This document shows positions 16,952 through 24,331 of a DNA stretch of 64,000 nucleotides, one piece after another. Position 1 is the first letter of the stretch. The number at the start of each line of letters is the position of its first letter. Made by a program: the position numbers and the translations under genes. The notes under the pieces are model-generated. The model had not been told where the DNA came from, ran no database searches, and saw only the letters and a program-made list of their open reading frames with translations. This stretch comes from DATJLY01 sp035518375 (lineage in GTDB: Bacteria > Pseudomonadota > Alphaproteobacteria > ATCC43930 > CGMCC-115725): positions 62,001-126,000 of the forward strand of contig DATIXQ010000029.1 in NCBI GenBank assembly GCA_035518375.1. Direction: 5' to 3'.

Positions 16952-17620
16952 CTAGAAATCGAGATCGGCGTAGTGGCTGGGCGGCGGCGTCCCGGGCAAG
17001 TGGTCGGTCAGGAGCGGGCGGAAGGAAGGACGCGATTTGATGCGCGCGTACCAGTCCTTGGCCGGCTCGTGCTCGTCCCATGGCACGTCGCCAAGATAGT
17101 CGAGCGTCGAGAGATGTGCCGCGGCGCTGATGTCGGCGACCGAGAAATGGTCGCCGGCAAGCCAGCGCCGGCGCTCGGCCAGGAAGGTGATGTAGTCAAG
17201 ATGGACGCCGAGATTGGCCTTGGCGGCGCGCAGCACGTTCGAATCGGGCCCGCCCCCGCCGAGAAGCCGCTTCATCAAGCGCTCGTTGAGGATGGGCTCC
17301 GTCACCTCGCGGCTCATCTTGCCGTCGAACCAGCCGACGAGGCGCCGCGTCTCGGCGCGGTCCAATGGGTTGAGGCCGATCAGGAGCTTCTCGCGATAGG
17401 TCTCGTCGAGGAACTCGGCGATGGCGGCGGCATCGGCCAGCACGGTGCCGTCCGGCTCAATGAGAACGGGCACTTCGCCGGTGGGGTTGAGCGCAAGGAA
17501 CTCGGCTCGGCGCTCCCACCATTTCTCGACCTTCAACGTGCAGTCGAGACCCTTTTCGTTGAGCACGACGCGCAATTTGCGCGATAAAGGCGAGAGCCAG
17601 AAATGATAGAGGATCCGCAT
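16952..17620 (-). CDS. GST-fold protein, FzlA-like
   Basis: 222 aa with a GST N-terminal thioredoxin domain (ILYHFWLSPLSRKLRVVLNE, NPTGEVPVLIEPDGTVLADA) and a helical C-domain (WLAGDHFSVADISAAAHLST). There is no catalytic Cys/Tyr of the usual kind. The protein ends in HYADLDF, a tail that I recall as conserved in alphaproteobacterial FzlA, the GST-like partner of FtsZ needed for constriction. The alternative is an ordinary glutathione transferase. The stop is 5 bases from the convergent TPR gene stop. Confidence 0.75.
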   Translation of the reverse strand: MRILYHFWLSPLSRKLRVVLNEKGLDCTLKVEKWWERRAEFLALNPTGEVPVLIEPDGTVLADAAAIAEFLDETYREKLLIGLNPLDRAETRRLVGWFDGKMSREVTEPILNERLMKRLLGGGGPDSNVLRAAKANLGVHLDYITFLAERRRWLAGDHFSVADISAAAHLSTLDYLGDVPWDEHEPAKDWYARIKSRPSFRPLLTDHLPGTPPPSHYADLDF

Positions 17621-17718
17621 CCGGCCCGATCATATCAAAGCCCCATCGCCGCAATGAAGCCCCGACGCGTAGTTTGGAACCGTGCCCTCGACGTGTTCGT
17701 TGCCCCACCGGACAGGAA

Positions 17719-18300
17719 ATGGCATTGGGTGGCGGCAATGAACCCCGGCGTCCCTCGCGGCGCCTTGTCGTCGGCGCGCTGGGCGCCGCGGCAGCCTTTA
17801 CGGCGCTGCCGGGACTGGCGCGGGCGGCGCGCGGCGAGCGCAGCGTAAGTCTCCTCTGCCCGGAAACCGGCGAGAGCTTCAAGGGCGTCTACTGGGCGGA
17901 CGGTCTCTATGTTCCCGACGCCTTCGCGCGCATCGACTGGCTCATGCGCGATTTCCACCGCAACCGCGTCGCCTCAATCGATCCGCGCCTCGTCGATCTC
18001 ATGCACAGCATCGCGCTCCGCCTCGGGACGCGGCATCCCGTAAGAATCTACTCAGGCTTCCGCACCCGCGAAACGAACCTCGCGCTTCGGCACGAAGGCA
18101 TGCCGGCCGCCTCGAACAGCGAGCACCTCGTGGCGCGCGCCGCCGACATCGCCGTCGAGGGCGTCAGCGCGGTCCATCTGCACCGCGTCGCGGTCGCGCT
18201 GCGCCAAGGCGGCGTCGGCGCCTATGACCATTATGTCCATGTCGACACCGGCCCGGTGCGCGACTGGTCTTATTATTCGCATCCCCATCATCACAGGTGA
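17719..18300 (+). CDS. DUF882 / M15-type (YcbK-like) exported peptidase-like protein
   Basis: 193 aa from ATG at 17719 (GACAGGAA upstream). A twin-arginine leader reads PSRRLVVGALGAAAAFTALP, ending ARA, so Tat export to the periplasm is likely. The DUF882/Peptidase_M15 core shows VRIYSGFRTRETNLALRHEG, then SEHLVARAADIAVEG (metal-type His and Asp) and AYDHYVHVDTGPVRDWSY (second metal His). Family members act on peptidoglycan cross-links. The usual Gly of HxxGxAxD is Ala here. DUF924 follows on the same strand. Confidence 0.85.
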   Translation: MALGGGNEPRRPSRRLVVGALGAAAAFTALPGLARAARGERSVSLLCPETGESFKGVYWADGLYVPDAFARIDWLMRDFHRNRVASIDPRLVDLMHSIALRLGTRHPVRIYSGFRTRETNLALRHEGMPAASNSEHLVARAADIAVEGVSAVHLHRVAVALRQGGVGAYDHYVHVDTGPVRDWSYYSHPHHHR

Positions 18301-18331
18301 AGGATAGCCATGCCCGCGCCATACTGGAGGC

Positions 18332-18907
18332 GTGGCCGAGCCGCAGGACATTCTTGATTTCTGGTTCGGCGCGCCCGGCTCGCCGGAGTGCGCCGGCCCG
18401 CGCAAGATCTGGTTCAAGTCGGACGCCTCGTTCGACTCCGCCTGTCGTGAGAATTTCGCGGCGCTCTCGGCTGAGGCTCGGGAAGGCGCGCTCGATCATT
18501 GGCGCGAGAGCGCGGAGGGAGCGCTCGCGCTCGTGTTGCTGCTCGACCAGATGCCGCGCAACATCCACCGCGGCAGCGCCCTCGCCTTTGCCTGCGACGC
18601 CAAAGCGCGCTGGGCGGCGCGAGAAGCGGTCGCGCGCGGCTTCGACCGCGACCTTCCGCCGCACCGGCGCCAGTTTCTTTATCTGCCGTTCGAGCACAGC
18701 GAGAACCTGGCCGACCAGGAGGAAGGCTTGCACCTGTTCGGAAGCCTGCCCGAGGGCGAGCACCGCGAGCGCCAGCTCGACTACGCGCGGCGCCACCAGG
18801 TCGTCATCGCTCGCTTCGGCCGCTTCCCACATCGCAACGTGGCGCTCGGGCGCGTATCGACGGCCGAGGAGGAAGCCTTTCTCGCGAGCCCTACCGCGCC
18901 CTACTGA
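18332..18907 (+). CDS. DUF924 family protein
   Basis: 191 aa from GTG at 18332, preceded by CTGGAGG. Family hallmarks are MAEPQDILDFWFGAPGS at the N-terminus, LALVLLLDQMPRNIHRGSAL in the middle, and FLYLPFEHSENLADQEEGLH followed by RFPHRNVALGRVSTAEEEAF. It is all-helical with a TPR-like fold and of unknown function. The preceding DUF882 gene ends 31 bases upstream, so they may form a two-gene operon. A REP-like palindrome follows its stop. Confidence 0.9.
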   Translation: MAEPQDILDFWFGAPGSPECAGPRKIWFKSDASFDSACRENFAALSAEAREGALDHWRESAEGALALVLLLDQMPRNIHRGSALAFACDAKARWAAREAVARGFDRDLPPHRRQFLYLPFEHSENLADQEEGLHLFGSLPEGEHRERQLDYARRHQVVIARFGRFPHRNVALGRVSTAEEEAFLASPTAPY

Positions 18908-18929
18908 CTGATCCACGCCACATCACACG

Positions 18930-19003
18930 GTCATTGCGAGGAGCGCGGGCGACGAAGCAATCCCCATCCAGCAGGGAGATTGCTTCGCTGCGCTCGCAAT
19001 GAC
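18930..19003. repeat. REP/MITE-like palindromic element
   Basis: Between two convergent genes, GTCATTGCGAGGAGCG...ACGAAGCAATC (18930 onward) faces GATTGCTTCGCTGCGCTCGC followed by AATGAC (to 19003). The ends are near-perfect inverted repeats, about 30 bases each, with an unpaired centre near TCCCCATCCAGCAGG. The GTCATTGCGAG...GAAGCAATC sequence is a widespread bacterial interspersed palindrome. Only this copy is present here. It could also act as a bidirectional terminator. Confidence 0.8.
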
Positions 19004-19018
19004 AGTCGGTCGAGATGG

Positions 19019-20005
19019 TTAGGCGGGACGCGCGCGCCAGCTCCGCCCGCCGCGGCGGAAGCGATCGAGATATGTCGGCAGCACGAGCTCGAGCACGGTG
19101 GGCGTGACCCCAAGCTCGGCGAGGCCGGGAAGGTTTCCGGCCGGAACGCTGTCGCTTCTGAGGAGGCGTACCTGGTCGCGCGTCAGCGGCGGCTTCGGTG
19201 CCAGGGGGCCAAGCACGAGGCGAGCCGTCCCAACCGCGAATTCGAGGAACGCGGCCTCGAAGCTCGCGAGCCCGAACGGGATGCTGACGAGGGAGCAGTT
19301 GCGCCCGGTCTCACGCAGGATCAGCTCCATCAGTTCGCGGAAGCTGTAGGGCTTGGGCCCGGCAAGCTCGTAGGTGCGGCCGACAGCGTCCTCGCGCGCG
19401 AGCGCCGCCACCGTGGCTGCGCCGATGTCGGCAACGTACACCGGCTGGAAGCGGGTGGCGCCGCCGCCTACCAGCGGCAGCGCGGGCGCCACGCGCGCGT
19501 AAGCGGCGAAGCGGTTGAAGAAATCGTCCTCCGGCCCGAACACGAGCGAGGGGCGGAACACGGTCGTCGCGGGGAAGGCCGCGCGCAGATCCGCCTCGCC
19601 CGCGGCCTTGCTGCGTGCGTAATGGCACGGCGATTGCGCATCGGCCCCGAGCGCGGAGACATGGAGGATGCGCTTCACGCCCGCGCGCTGCGCCGCCGCG
19701 GCGATGCGCACGGGAAGCCGCGCATGCAGCGCGTCGAATGTCTGGGCGCCGCGCTCATAGAGAATGCCGACGGCATTGACGACGATCTCCGCGCCGGCGA
19801 TGACGGCCTCGAGCGCGCGGTCGTCGAGAACATCGGCGTCGACGGCCGCGACCTGGCCGACGTCTCCCATCGGCCTGAGATATCCGGCGCGCGACGCATG
19901 CCGGCCCACCGCGGCGATGACGGCTCCCGCCTCCGCCAAGTGCTTCACCATGTATCGCCCAAGGAAGCCCGAGGCGCCGAGTATCGTAACCCGCCGGTTG
20001 CGCAT
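19019..20005 (-). CDS. NDUFA9-like NAD(P)-binding protein (complex I/COQ11 family)
   Basis: 328 aa atypical SDR. It begins RRVTILGASGFLGRYMVKHL, with the GxxGxxG cofactor motif, then VVNAVGILYERGAQTFDALH and HVSALGADAQSPCHYARSKA. This pattern belongs to the NDUFA9/COQ11 group, which supports respiratory complex I or ubiquinone synthesis. The catalytic Tyr-x3-Lys is present as YARSK. It is a single-gene unit, divergent from the Rieske gene with 69 bases between starts. Confidence 0.88.
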   Translation of the reverse strand: MRNRRVTILGASGFLGRYMVKHLAEAGAVIAAVGRHASRAGYLRPMGDVGQVAAVDADVLDDRALEAVIAGAEIVVNAVGILYERGAQTFDALHARLPVRIAAAAQRAGVKRILHVSALGADAQSPCHYARSKAAGEADLRAAFPATTVFRPSLVFGPEDDFFNRFAAYARVAPALPLVGGGATRFQPVYVADIGAATVAALAREDAVGRTYELAGPKPYSFRELMELILRETGRNCSLVSIPFGLASFEAAFLEFAVGTARLVLGPLAPKPPLTRDQVRLLRSDSVPAGNLPGLAELGVTPTVLELVLPTYLDRFRRGGRSWRARPA

Positions 20006-20074
20006 GGGGCGATTCTAGGCTCCGGGCAGCGCCTCTGCTAGCCTCGGAACCCGCAAGCGCGAAGGAGCCCCGTC

Positions 20075-21346
20075 ATGCTGCGTCCCGAGGAGAACGAGCG
20101 CCTGGTGCGGGTCCGGCCTGGTACGCCGGCCGGCGAGCTGTTCCGCCGCTACTGGCAGCCGGCGGCGCTGTCCGAGGAGTTGCCGGAGCGCGACGGCGCG
20201 CCGGTGCGCGTGCGGCTTTTGGGCGAAGACCTCATCGCCTTCCGCGACAGCACCGGCCGGGTCGGCCTCATCGACGCCTATTGCCGCCACCGCCGCGCGC
20301 CCTTGTTCTTCGGCCGCAACGAGGATTGCGGGCTCCGCTGCGTCTATCACGGCTGGAAGTTCGACGTGGATGGCAACTGCGTCGACATGCCGAGCGAGCC
20401 CGCGGACTCGCCGTTGAAGGCGGGTGCCGCGATCAAATCCTATCCCACGGTCGAGCGCGGCGGGATGGTCTGGGCCTATCTCGGCCCGCCCGCCAAGCGC
20501 CCAAGCGAGCCCGACTTCGAGTGGACACGAGCGCCGGCGACGCACCGTACCATTTCGAAATCGCTACAGACGAGCAATTACCTGCAAGGACTCGAGGGCG
20601 GCCTCGACACGGCGCATGTGTCGTTCCTCCACAACAACCGCCTTGGCGACCGCAGCAACTACTTCGTGCGCGACGGCGCGCCCAAGATCGAGGTCTACGA
20701 GACGCCTTACGGCTACAACTATGTCTCGCACCGCAAGTTCGACGACGACAGGAACTTCATCCGGCTTTACCAGTACATCATGCCGTTTCAGCAGATGCGG
20801 CCCAACATCGTCTTCAGCAACGTTTCGAACGACGCGCGCGTGCCGCGCTATGACGGGCACATCTGGGTCCCGGTCGATGACGAGCACACGAACGTCTACA
20901 ATTTCATGTGCGGCTCCGATGCCGACTGCGCGCTCGATCCCGATTTCGTCGAGCGCATCGAGGCGGGCTATGGCCGCGGCAAGGCCGACTACATTCCCGG
21001 CACGTTCTCGCTCAAGGCCAATCTCGAGAACGACTATTTCATCGACCGTCACGTGCAGAAGACGCAAAGCTTCACCGGCATTCGTGGCATCAACACGCAA
21101 GACATCGCGCTCCAGGAAGGAATGGGCGCGGTCGATCGCAGCCGCGAATTCCTGGGCACGTCCGACCGCGCCATCGTCGTGATGCGCAAGCTCCTGCTCG
21201 AGGCGACGCATGCCGTCGCGCGCGGCGAGGCGCCGCGCGGCAGCGAAGCCGCGACCTTCCGCGACGTGCGCCCTTACGATGCGGTGCTGCCGGCCGCGAG
21301 CGACTGGCGCCAGTATTTTGCCGACAACGCCCGCGCACGCTGGTGA
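20075..21346 (+). CDS. Rieske non-heme iron oxygenase, large subunit
   Basis: 423 aa, ATG at 20075 after GAAGGAG. The Rieske [2Fe-2S] domain has Cys70-x-His72 (AYCRHRRAP) and Cys89-x2-His92 (LRCVYHGWKF). The catalytic domain has the mononuclear-iron His pair in GGLDTAHVSFLHNN (His181, His186). This layout matches phthalate 4,5-dioxygenase-type, single-component-terminal oxygenases, which hydroxylate or demethylate aromatic acids and use a separate reductase. No reductase gene is adjacent. The substrate is unknown. Confidence 0.93.
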   Translation: MLRPEENERLVRVRPGTPAGELFRRYWQPAALSEELPERDGAPVRVRLLGEDLIAFRDSTGRVGLIDAYCRHRRAPLFFGRNEDCGLRCVYHGWKFDVDGNCVDMPSEPADSPLKAGAAIKSYPTVERGGMVWAYLGPPAKRPSEPDFEWTRAPATHRTISKSLQTSNYLQGLEGGLDTAHVSFLHNNRLGDRSNYFVRDGAPKIEVYETPYGYNYVSHRKFDDDRNFIRLYQYIMPFQQMRPNIVFSNVSNDARVPRYDGHIWVPVDDEHTNVYNFMCGSDADCALDPDFVERIEAGYGRGKADYIPGTFSLKANLENDYFIDRHVQKTQSFTGIRGINTQDIALQEGMGAVDRSREFLGTSDRAIVVMRKLLLEATHAVARGEAPRGSEAATFRDVRPYDAVLPAASDWRQYFADNARARW

Positions 21347-21351
21347 CCGCC

Positions 21352-21765
21352 ATGGCCGATTTCGCTCCGACCCATCGCATCACGCACGAAGCCTGCCGCA
21401 AGATGATCGACGCCGGCGTCGCCAAGGCCGACGCGCTCGGCTGCAAGGTGAGCCTCGCCGTGGTCGATGACGGCGGCACCCTCATCGCCTTCCTGCGCAT
21501 GGACGGCGCGCGCTTCTTCTCGGGCCGCGCCACGATCAAGAAGGCGATCACCTCGGCTTCGCAGCGCCTGCCGTCGGGCTATTTCCCGAAGGAAGGCGAA
21601 GTCAGCATGCAGATCCGCATGGACGGCGACTTCACCAACATCGCCGGCGGCTTCCCGATCACGGTGGCGGGCGAGGTGGTGGGCGCGGTCGCGGCCGGCG
21701 GCGCCAAGGTCGAGCAGGATGTCGAGGTGGCGAAAGCGGCGCTCGCCGCGCTCGGATTGCCTTAG
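21352..21765 (+). CDS. GlcG/HbpS family heme-binding-type protein
   Basis: 137 aa, starting 5 bases after the Rieske gene stop. Family signatures: THEACRKMIDAGVAKADALG, VSLAVVDDGGTLIAFLRMDG, GGFPITVAGEVVGAVAAGGA and the closing DVEVAKAALAAL. The fold is a Pfam Haem_degrading/GlcG alpha-beta unit, often encoded beside aromatic or glycolate catabolic genes; function is poorly defined. It lacks a signal peptide. The stop overlaps that of the convergent DsbA-family gene by 3 bases. Confidence 0.88.
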   Translation: MADFAPTHRITHEACRKMIDAGVAKADALGCKVSLAVVDDGGTLIAFLRMDGARFFSGRATIKKAITSASQRLPSGYFPKEGEVSMQIRMDGDFTNIAGGFPITVAGEVVGAVAAGGAKVEQDVEVAKAALAALGLP

Positions 21766-22382
21766 CCGCGCTTCTGCGCGCCGACCTCGCCCATGAGCTG
21801 CTCCAGCACCTCGTAGGGCTGCGCGCCGACGACGCCGTAGCCGCCGGCAACGAAGGTCGGCACGCCGGTGACCCCAAGCTCGTGCGAGCGCGCCCAATCG
21901 GCGTCGACCGCGTCCTTGTAGCGCCGCTCGGCGAGGACGGCGCGCGCCTCCTCGACCGGCAGCCCGACCGCGGCCACGAGCTCGAGCAGCACGGCGGGAT
22001 CGCCGATGTTCTTCGCCTCGACGAAATAAGCCTTGTAGAGCGCGTCGTGGAGCGCGCTGCCGGGATGCTCCGCCTCGGCCCAGGCGCCGAGCTCCTGCGC
22101 GAGGCGGCTGTTGTAGGTGTGGGTGCGGCGCCCATAAGGGAGGCCTTCGGCGTCCATCAGCGCCTTCATGCGCTGGTACATCGCCTCGGGATCGACGTTG
22201 CGCCCGGCATAGAGCGCCGCCATCGATTGGCCCTCGGCCGGCGTCTCGGGATGCAGCGGGAAATGCACGAGCCGCACCGAGATGTCGTATTCGCGCTTCA
22301 GTTTTTCAGTACGCACGGTACTGAGATAGCACCAGGGTCAGACGTAGTCGGAGAAGACCTCCAGAACGACAGGCTCGGCCAT
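21762..22382 (-). CDS. DsbA/FrnE-family thiol oxidoreductase, candidate selenoprotein (UPWC)
   Basis: 206 aa if the TGA at 22340-22338 is read as selenocysteine 15. The start ATG at 22382 has AGGAGG eight bases upstream. The N-terminus reads MAEPVVLEVFSDYV, then the TGA, then PWCYLSTVRTEKLKREYD, which is the FrnE-type VFSDxxCPWCY active site with the first Cys replaced by the stop codon. The rest is intact: helical insertion, and the cis-Pro loop LGVTGVPTFVAGGYGVVGAQ. The frame is open from the TGA to 21762, with no other lesion. A hairpin at 22306-22324 fits a bacterial SECIS. Alternatives: a nonsense mutation, or initiation at GTG 22316 of an inactive fragment. The ABC substrate-binding gene lies 42 bases upstream. 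Confidence 0.85.
22306..22324 (-). promoter_or_regulatory. Candidate bacterial SECIS hairpin
   Basis: On the minus strand UCAGUAC (22324-22318) and GUACUGA (22312-22306) form a perfect 7-bp stem around the 5-base loop CGUGC. The loop begins 20 bases after the in-frame UGA, and its second base is G followed by U. The bacterial SECIS consensus, as I recall it, asks for a small apical loop with G in the first two positions at about 16-37 bases from UGA; both hold. Codons here (AGT, CGT, ACT, GAA, AAA) are less GC-rich than the surrounding gene, as expected under RNA-structure constraint. Confidence 0.7.
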
Positions 22383-22424
22383 GCGTGCGTCCTCCTGCAT
22401 TTCAGTCTAGCGCGTTTTACGCAT

Positions 22425-23414
22425 CTATTCGATCACGTCGTCGGCGCGCGCCAGGATCGACTGCGGGACTGTGACCCCGATCGCCTTAGCGGTCTTGAGG
22501 TTGATCGCGAACCGGAAGCGCGTCGGCAGCTCGATGGGAAGATCGGCCGGCTTCACGCCGTGCAGAATCCGGTCGGTCAGTGTCGCGACGCGGTCGGAGA
22601 TGTCGTCGAGATCGGGCCCATAGGACATCAACCCGCCATCCTGCGCGAAAGCTTCGTACTCGAAGATAGAGGGAAGCCGATGCGCGGCCGCGAAATCGAT
22701 GATCCGGCGGCGATTGAGGTTGGTGAGGATGTCAGTGACCATGAGGATCGCGTCGGGCGGCGATTTCGTCATCGCGGCGAAGGCGGCGTCGAAATCGTCG
22801 GGCGCGCGCACACCCAAGGGAATGATCGTGACGCCGAGCCCCGGCGCCACATCCGCGGCGGCGCGATAACGCAGCGTCATGGCGAGATCGTCCTCGTTCC
22901 ACAGCACCGCGACGGTGTGGATCGACGGTACGGTCTCCTTCAAGAGCTGCAGGCGTTTTGCCGAAAGCTCGGTCGCGATCTCGGTCAATCCGGTGATGTT
23001 GCCGCCGGGCCGCGCCAGCCCGTCGACGAGATGCGTCGCGACGGGATCGGCGGCGAGCGCCAGCACGATCGGCGTGGTGCCGCCATGCTGCTTCGCCGCG
23101 ACCGCAGCGGGATAACTCGAGGAGATGATGACGTTGACATGGCTTGCGACCAGCTCGTCCACCAGCGAGGGCAGTCGCTCGACCTGGCCTTGCGCGCCCT
23201 TCGCAACGAACACGACGCTCTTATCGGCGACATAGCCGTGCCGCGCGAACGCCGTGAAAAACGCCGGCCCGAGCGGGCCCGAGCCCGGCTGCCCGGGGCC
23301 GATGAGACCGATATGCGGCAGCTTGGACAGATCCTCCGCGCGCGGCGAATCCGGGAGGGAGACAAGCGCGGCCAGCGACAGCAGGAATGCGACTACCGGC
23401 CGGCTCAGTGTCAT
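22425..23414 (-). CDS. ABC transporter substrate-binding protein (DUF534/TrpX type)
   Basis: 329 aa from ATG at 23414 after GGGAGG. Residues 1-26 (LSRPVVAFLLSLAALVSLPD ending RAE) are a signal peptide. The mature protein has the two-lobe fold: HIGLIGPGQPGSGPLGPAFF, VNVIISSSYPAAVAAKQHGG, PIVLALAADPVATHLVDGLA followed by RPGGNITGLT, and ADLPIELPTRFRFAINLKTA with a closing AIGVTVPQSILARADDVIE. These are hallmarks of the DUF534 family of orphan binding proteins. No permease or ATPase is adjacent. Confidence 0.9.
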   Translation of the reverse strand: MTLSRPVVAFLLSLAALVSLPDSPRAEDLSKLPHIGLIGPGQPGSGPLGPAFFTAFARHGYVADKSVVFVAKGAQGQVERLPSLVDELVASHVNVIISSSYPAAVAAKQHGGTTPIVLALAADPVATHLVDGLARPGGNITGLTEIATELSAKRLQLLKETVPSIHTVAVLWNEDDLAMTLRYRAAADVAPGLGVTIIPLGVRAPDDFDAAFAAMTKSPPDAILMVTDILTNLNRRRIIDFAAAHRLPSIFEYEAFAQDGGLMSYGPDLDDISDRVATLTDRILHGVKPADLPIELPTRFRFAINLKTAKAIGVTVPQSILARADDVIE

Positions 23415-23492
23415 CCGATCGCCTCCCGCGTGGCGAAACGAGATTAGACGCCTCGCCAATCTGATGCCAAGTGACCCGAAAGCGCCCGCAAT

Positions 23493-23521
23493 TTGACACC
23501 CGGGCGCTTCTTCCCCTAAGC
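23493..23521 (+). promoter_or_regulatory. Promoter of tRNA-Leu
   Basis: A perfect TTGACA (23493-23498), 17 bases and CTAAGC (23516-23521) precede the tRNA by about 9 bases. This is the expected position for a stable-RNA promoter with a very short leader. Transcription would continue into the RNase D gene. Confidence 0.55.
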
Positions 23522-23530
23522 ACGGCTCAT

Positions 23531-23617
23531 GCCCTGGTGGCGGAATTGGTAGACGCGCTAGATTCAGGTTCTAGTGGTCGAAAGGCCGTGGAAGTTCGAG
23601 TCTTCTCCAGGGCACCA
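23531..23617 (+). tRNA. tRNA-Leu (anticodon CAG)
   Basis: 87 bases including the encoded CCA. The acceptor arms GCCCTGG and CCAGGGC pair. The anticodon stem CTAGA/TCTAG closes the loop TTCAGGT with anticodon CAG. There is a long variable arm (TGGTCGAAAGGCCG region), typical of class II tRNA-Leu, and a T arm containing GTTCGAGT. The RNase D gene starts 24 bases after the CCA. Confidence 0.96.
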
Positions 23618-23640
23618 CGTTCGCGGCAAGGCGCGGGAGA

Positions 23641-24255
23641 GTGCCGGTGACCGTCACGCTTCATCACGGCGACCTGCCGGCGGGAATGCGGCTCGGGCCC
23701 GTCGTCGCGATCGACACCGAGACGATGGGTCTGAACCCGGCGCGCGACCGGCTCTGCCTGGCGCAGCTCTCGGGCGGCGATGGCAACGCCCACCTCGTGC
23801 AGTTCGACGGCAATTACGAGGCGCCGAACCTCAAGTCGCTCCTCGCCGACACCAACACGCTCAAGCTTTTCCATTTCGGCCGCTTCGACATCGCCGTGCT
23901 GCGCCAGCACCTGGGCGTGCTGTCGTCGCCCGTCTACTGCACCAAGATCGCGTCGAAAATCGCGCGCACCTTCACCGACCGCCACGGCTTGAAGGATTTG
24001 TGCAAGGAGCTTCTGAACGTCGATCTGTCGAAGCAGCAGCAAAGCTCGGACTGGGGCGCCGCCACTTTGACGCAGGAGCAGCTCGCCTACGCCGCGTCCG
24101 ACGTTCTCTATCTCCACGCCTTGCGCCAGCGACTCGACCAGATGCTGGCGCGCGAAGGGCGGCTCGAGCTCGCGCTGGCGTGCTTCGCGTTCCTGCCCAT
24201 CCGCGCCCAGCTTGACCTCGCGGGATTCGCCGAGGTGGAGATCTTCGAACATTAG
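23641..24255 (+). CDS. rnd: Ribonuclease D-type 3'-5' exonuclease
   Basis: 204 aa, GTG at 23641 after GGGAGA. It is a single DEDDy exonuclease domain without HRDC domains, as is usual in Alphaproteobacteria. Motif I is VVAIDTETMGLNP (DxE), motif II is LKLFHFGRFDIAVL (FxxxxD) and motif III is LAYAASDVLYLHAL (YxxxD). It trims the 3' ends of tRNA precursors. It begins 24 bases after tRNA-Leu on the same strand and is probably on the same transcript, so the enzyme mRNA starts with one of its likely substrates. Confidence 0.9.
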   Translation: MPVTVTLHHGDLPAGMRLGPVVAIDTETMGLNPARDRLCLAQLSGGDGNAHLVQFDGNYEAPNLKSLLADTNTLKLFHFGRFDIAVLRQHLGVLSSPVYCTKIASKIARTFTDRHGLKDLCKELLNVDLSKQQQSSDWGAATLTQEQLAYAASDVLYLHALRQRLDQMLAREGRLELALACFAFLPIRAQLDLAGFAEVEIFEH

Positions 24256-24331
24256 TTCCGCACCCGTTCCCGTTTGACCCGGGAGGGATGGATCGCCATA
24301 GTCGACCCGTAGAACGGGCACGTTCGCGTCC

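Noticed and set aside
21762..22316. Short GTG-started (22316) form of the DsbA-family protein as the real gene
   Set aside because: It would lack the whole active site and first strand, has no SD, and its start lies in a hairpin loop; the ATG at 22382 has a strong SD and a matching N-terminus.
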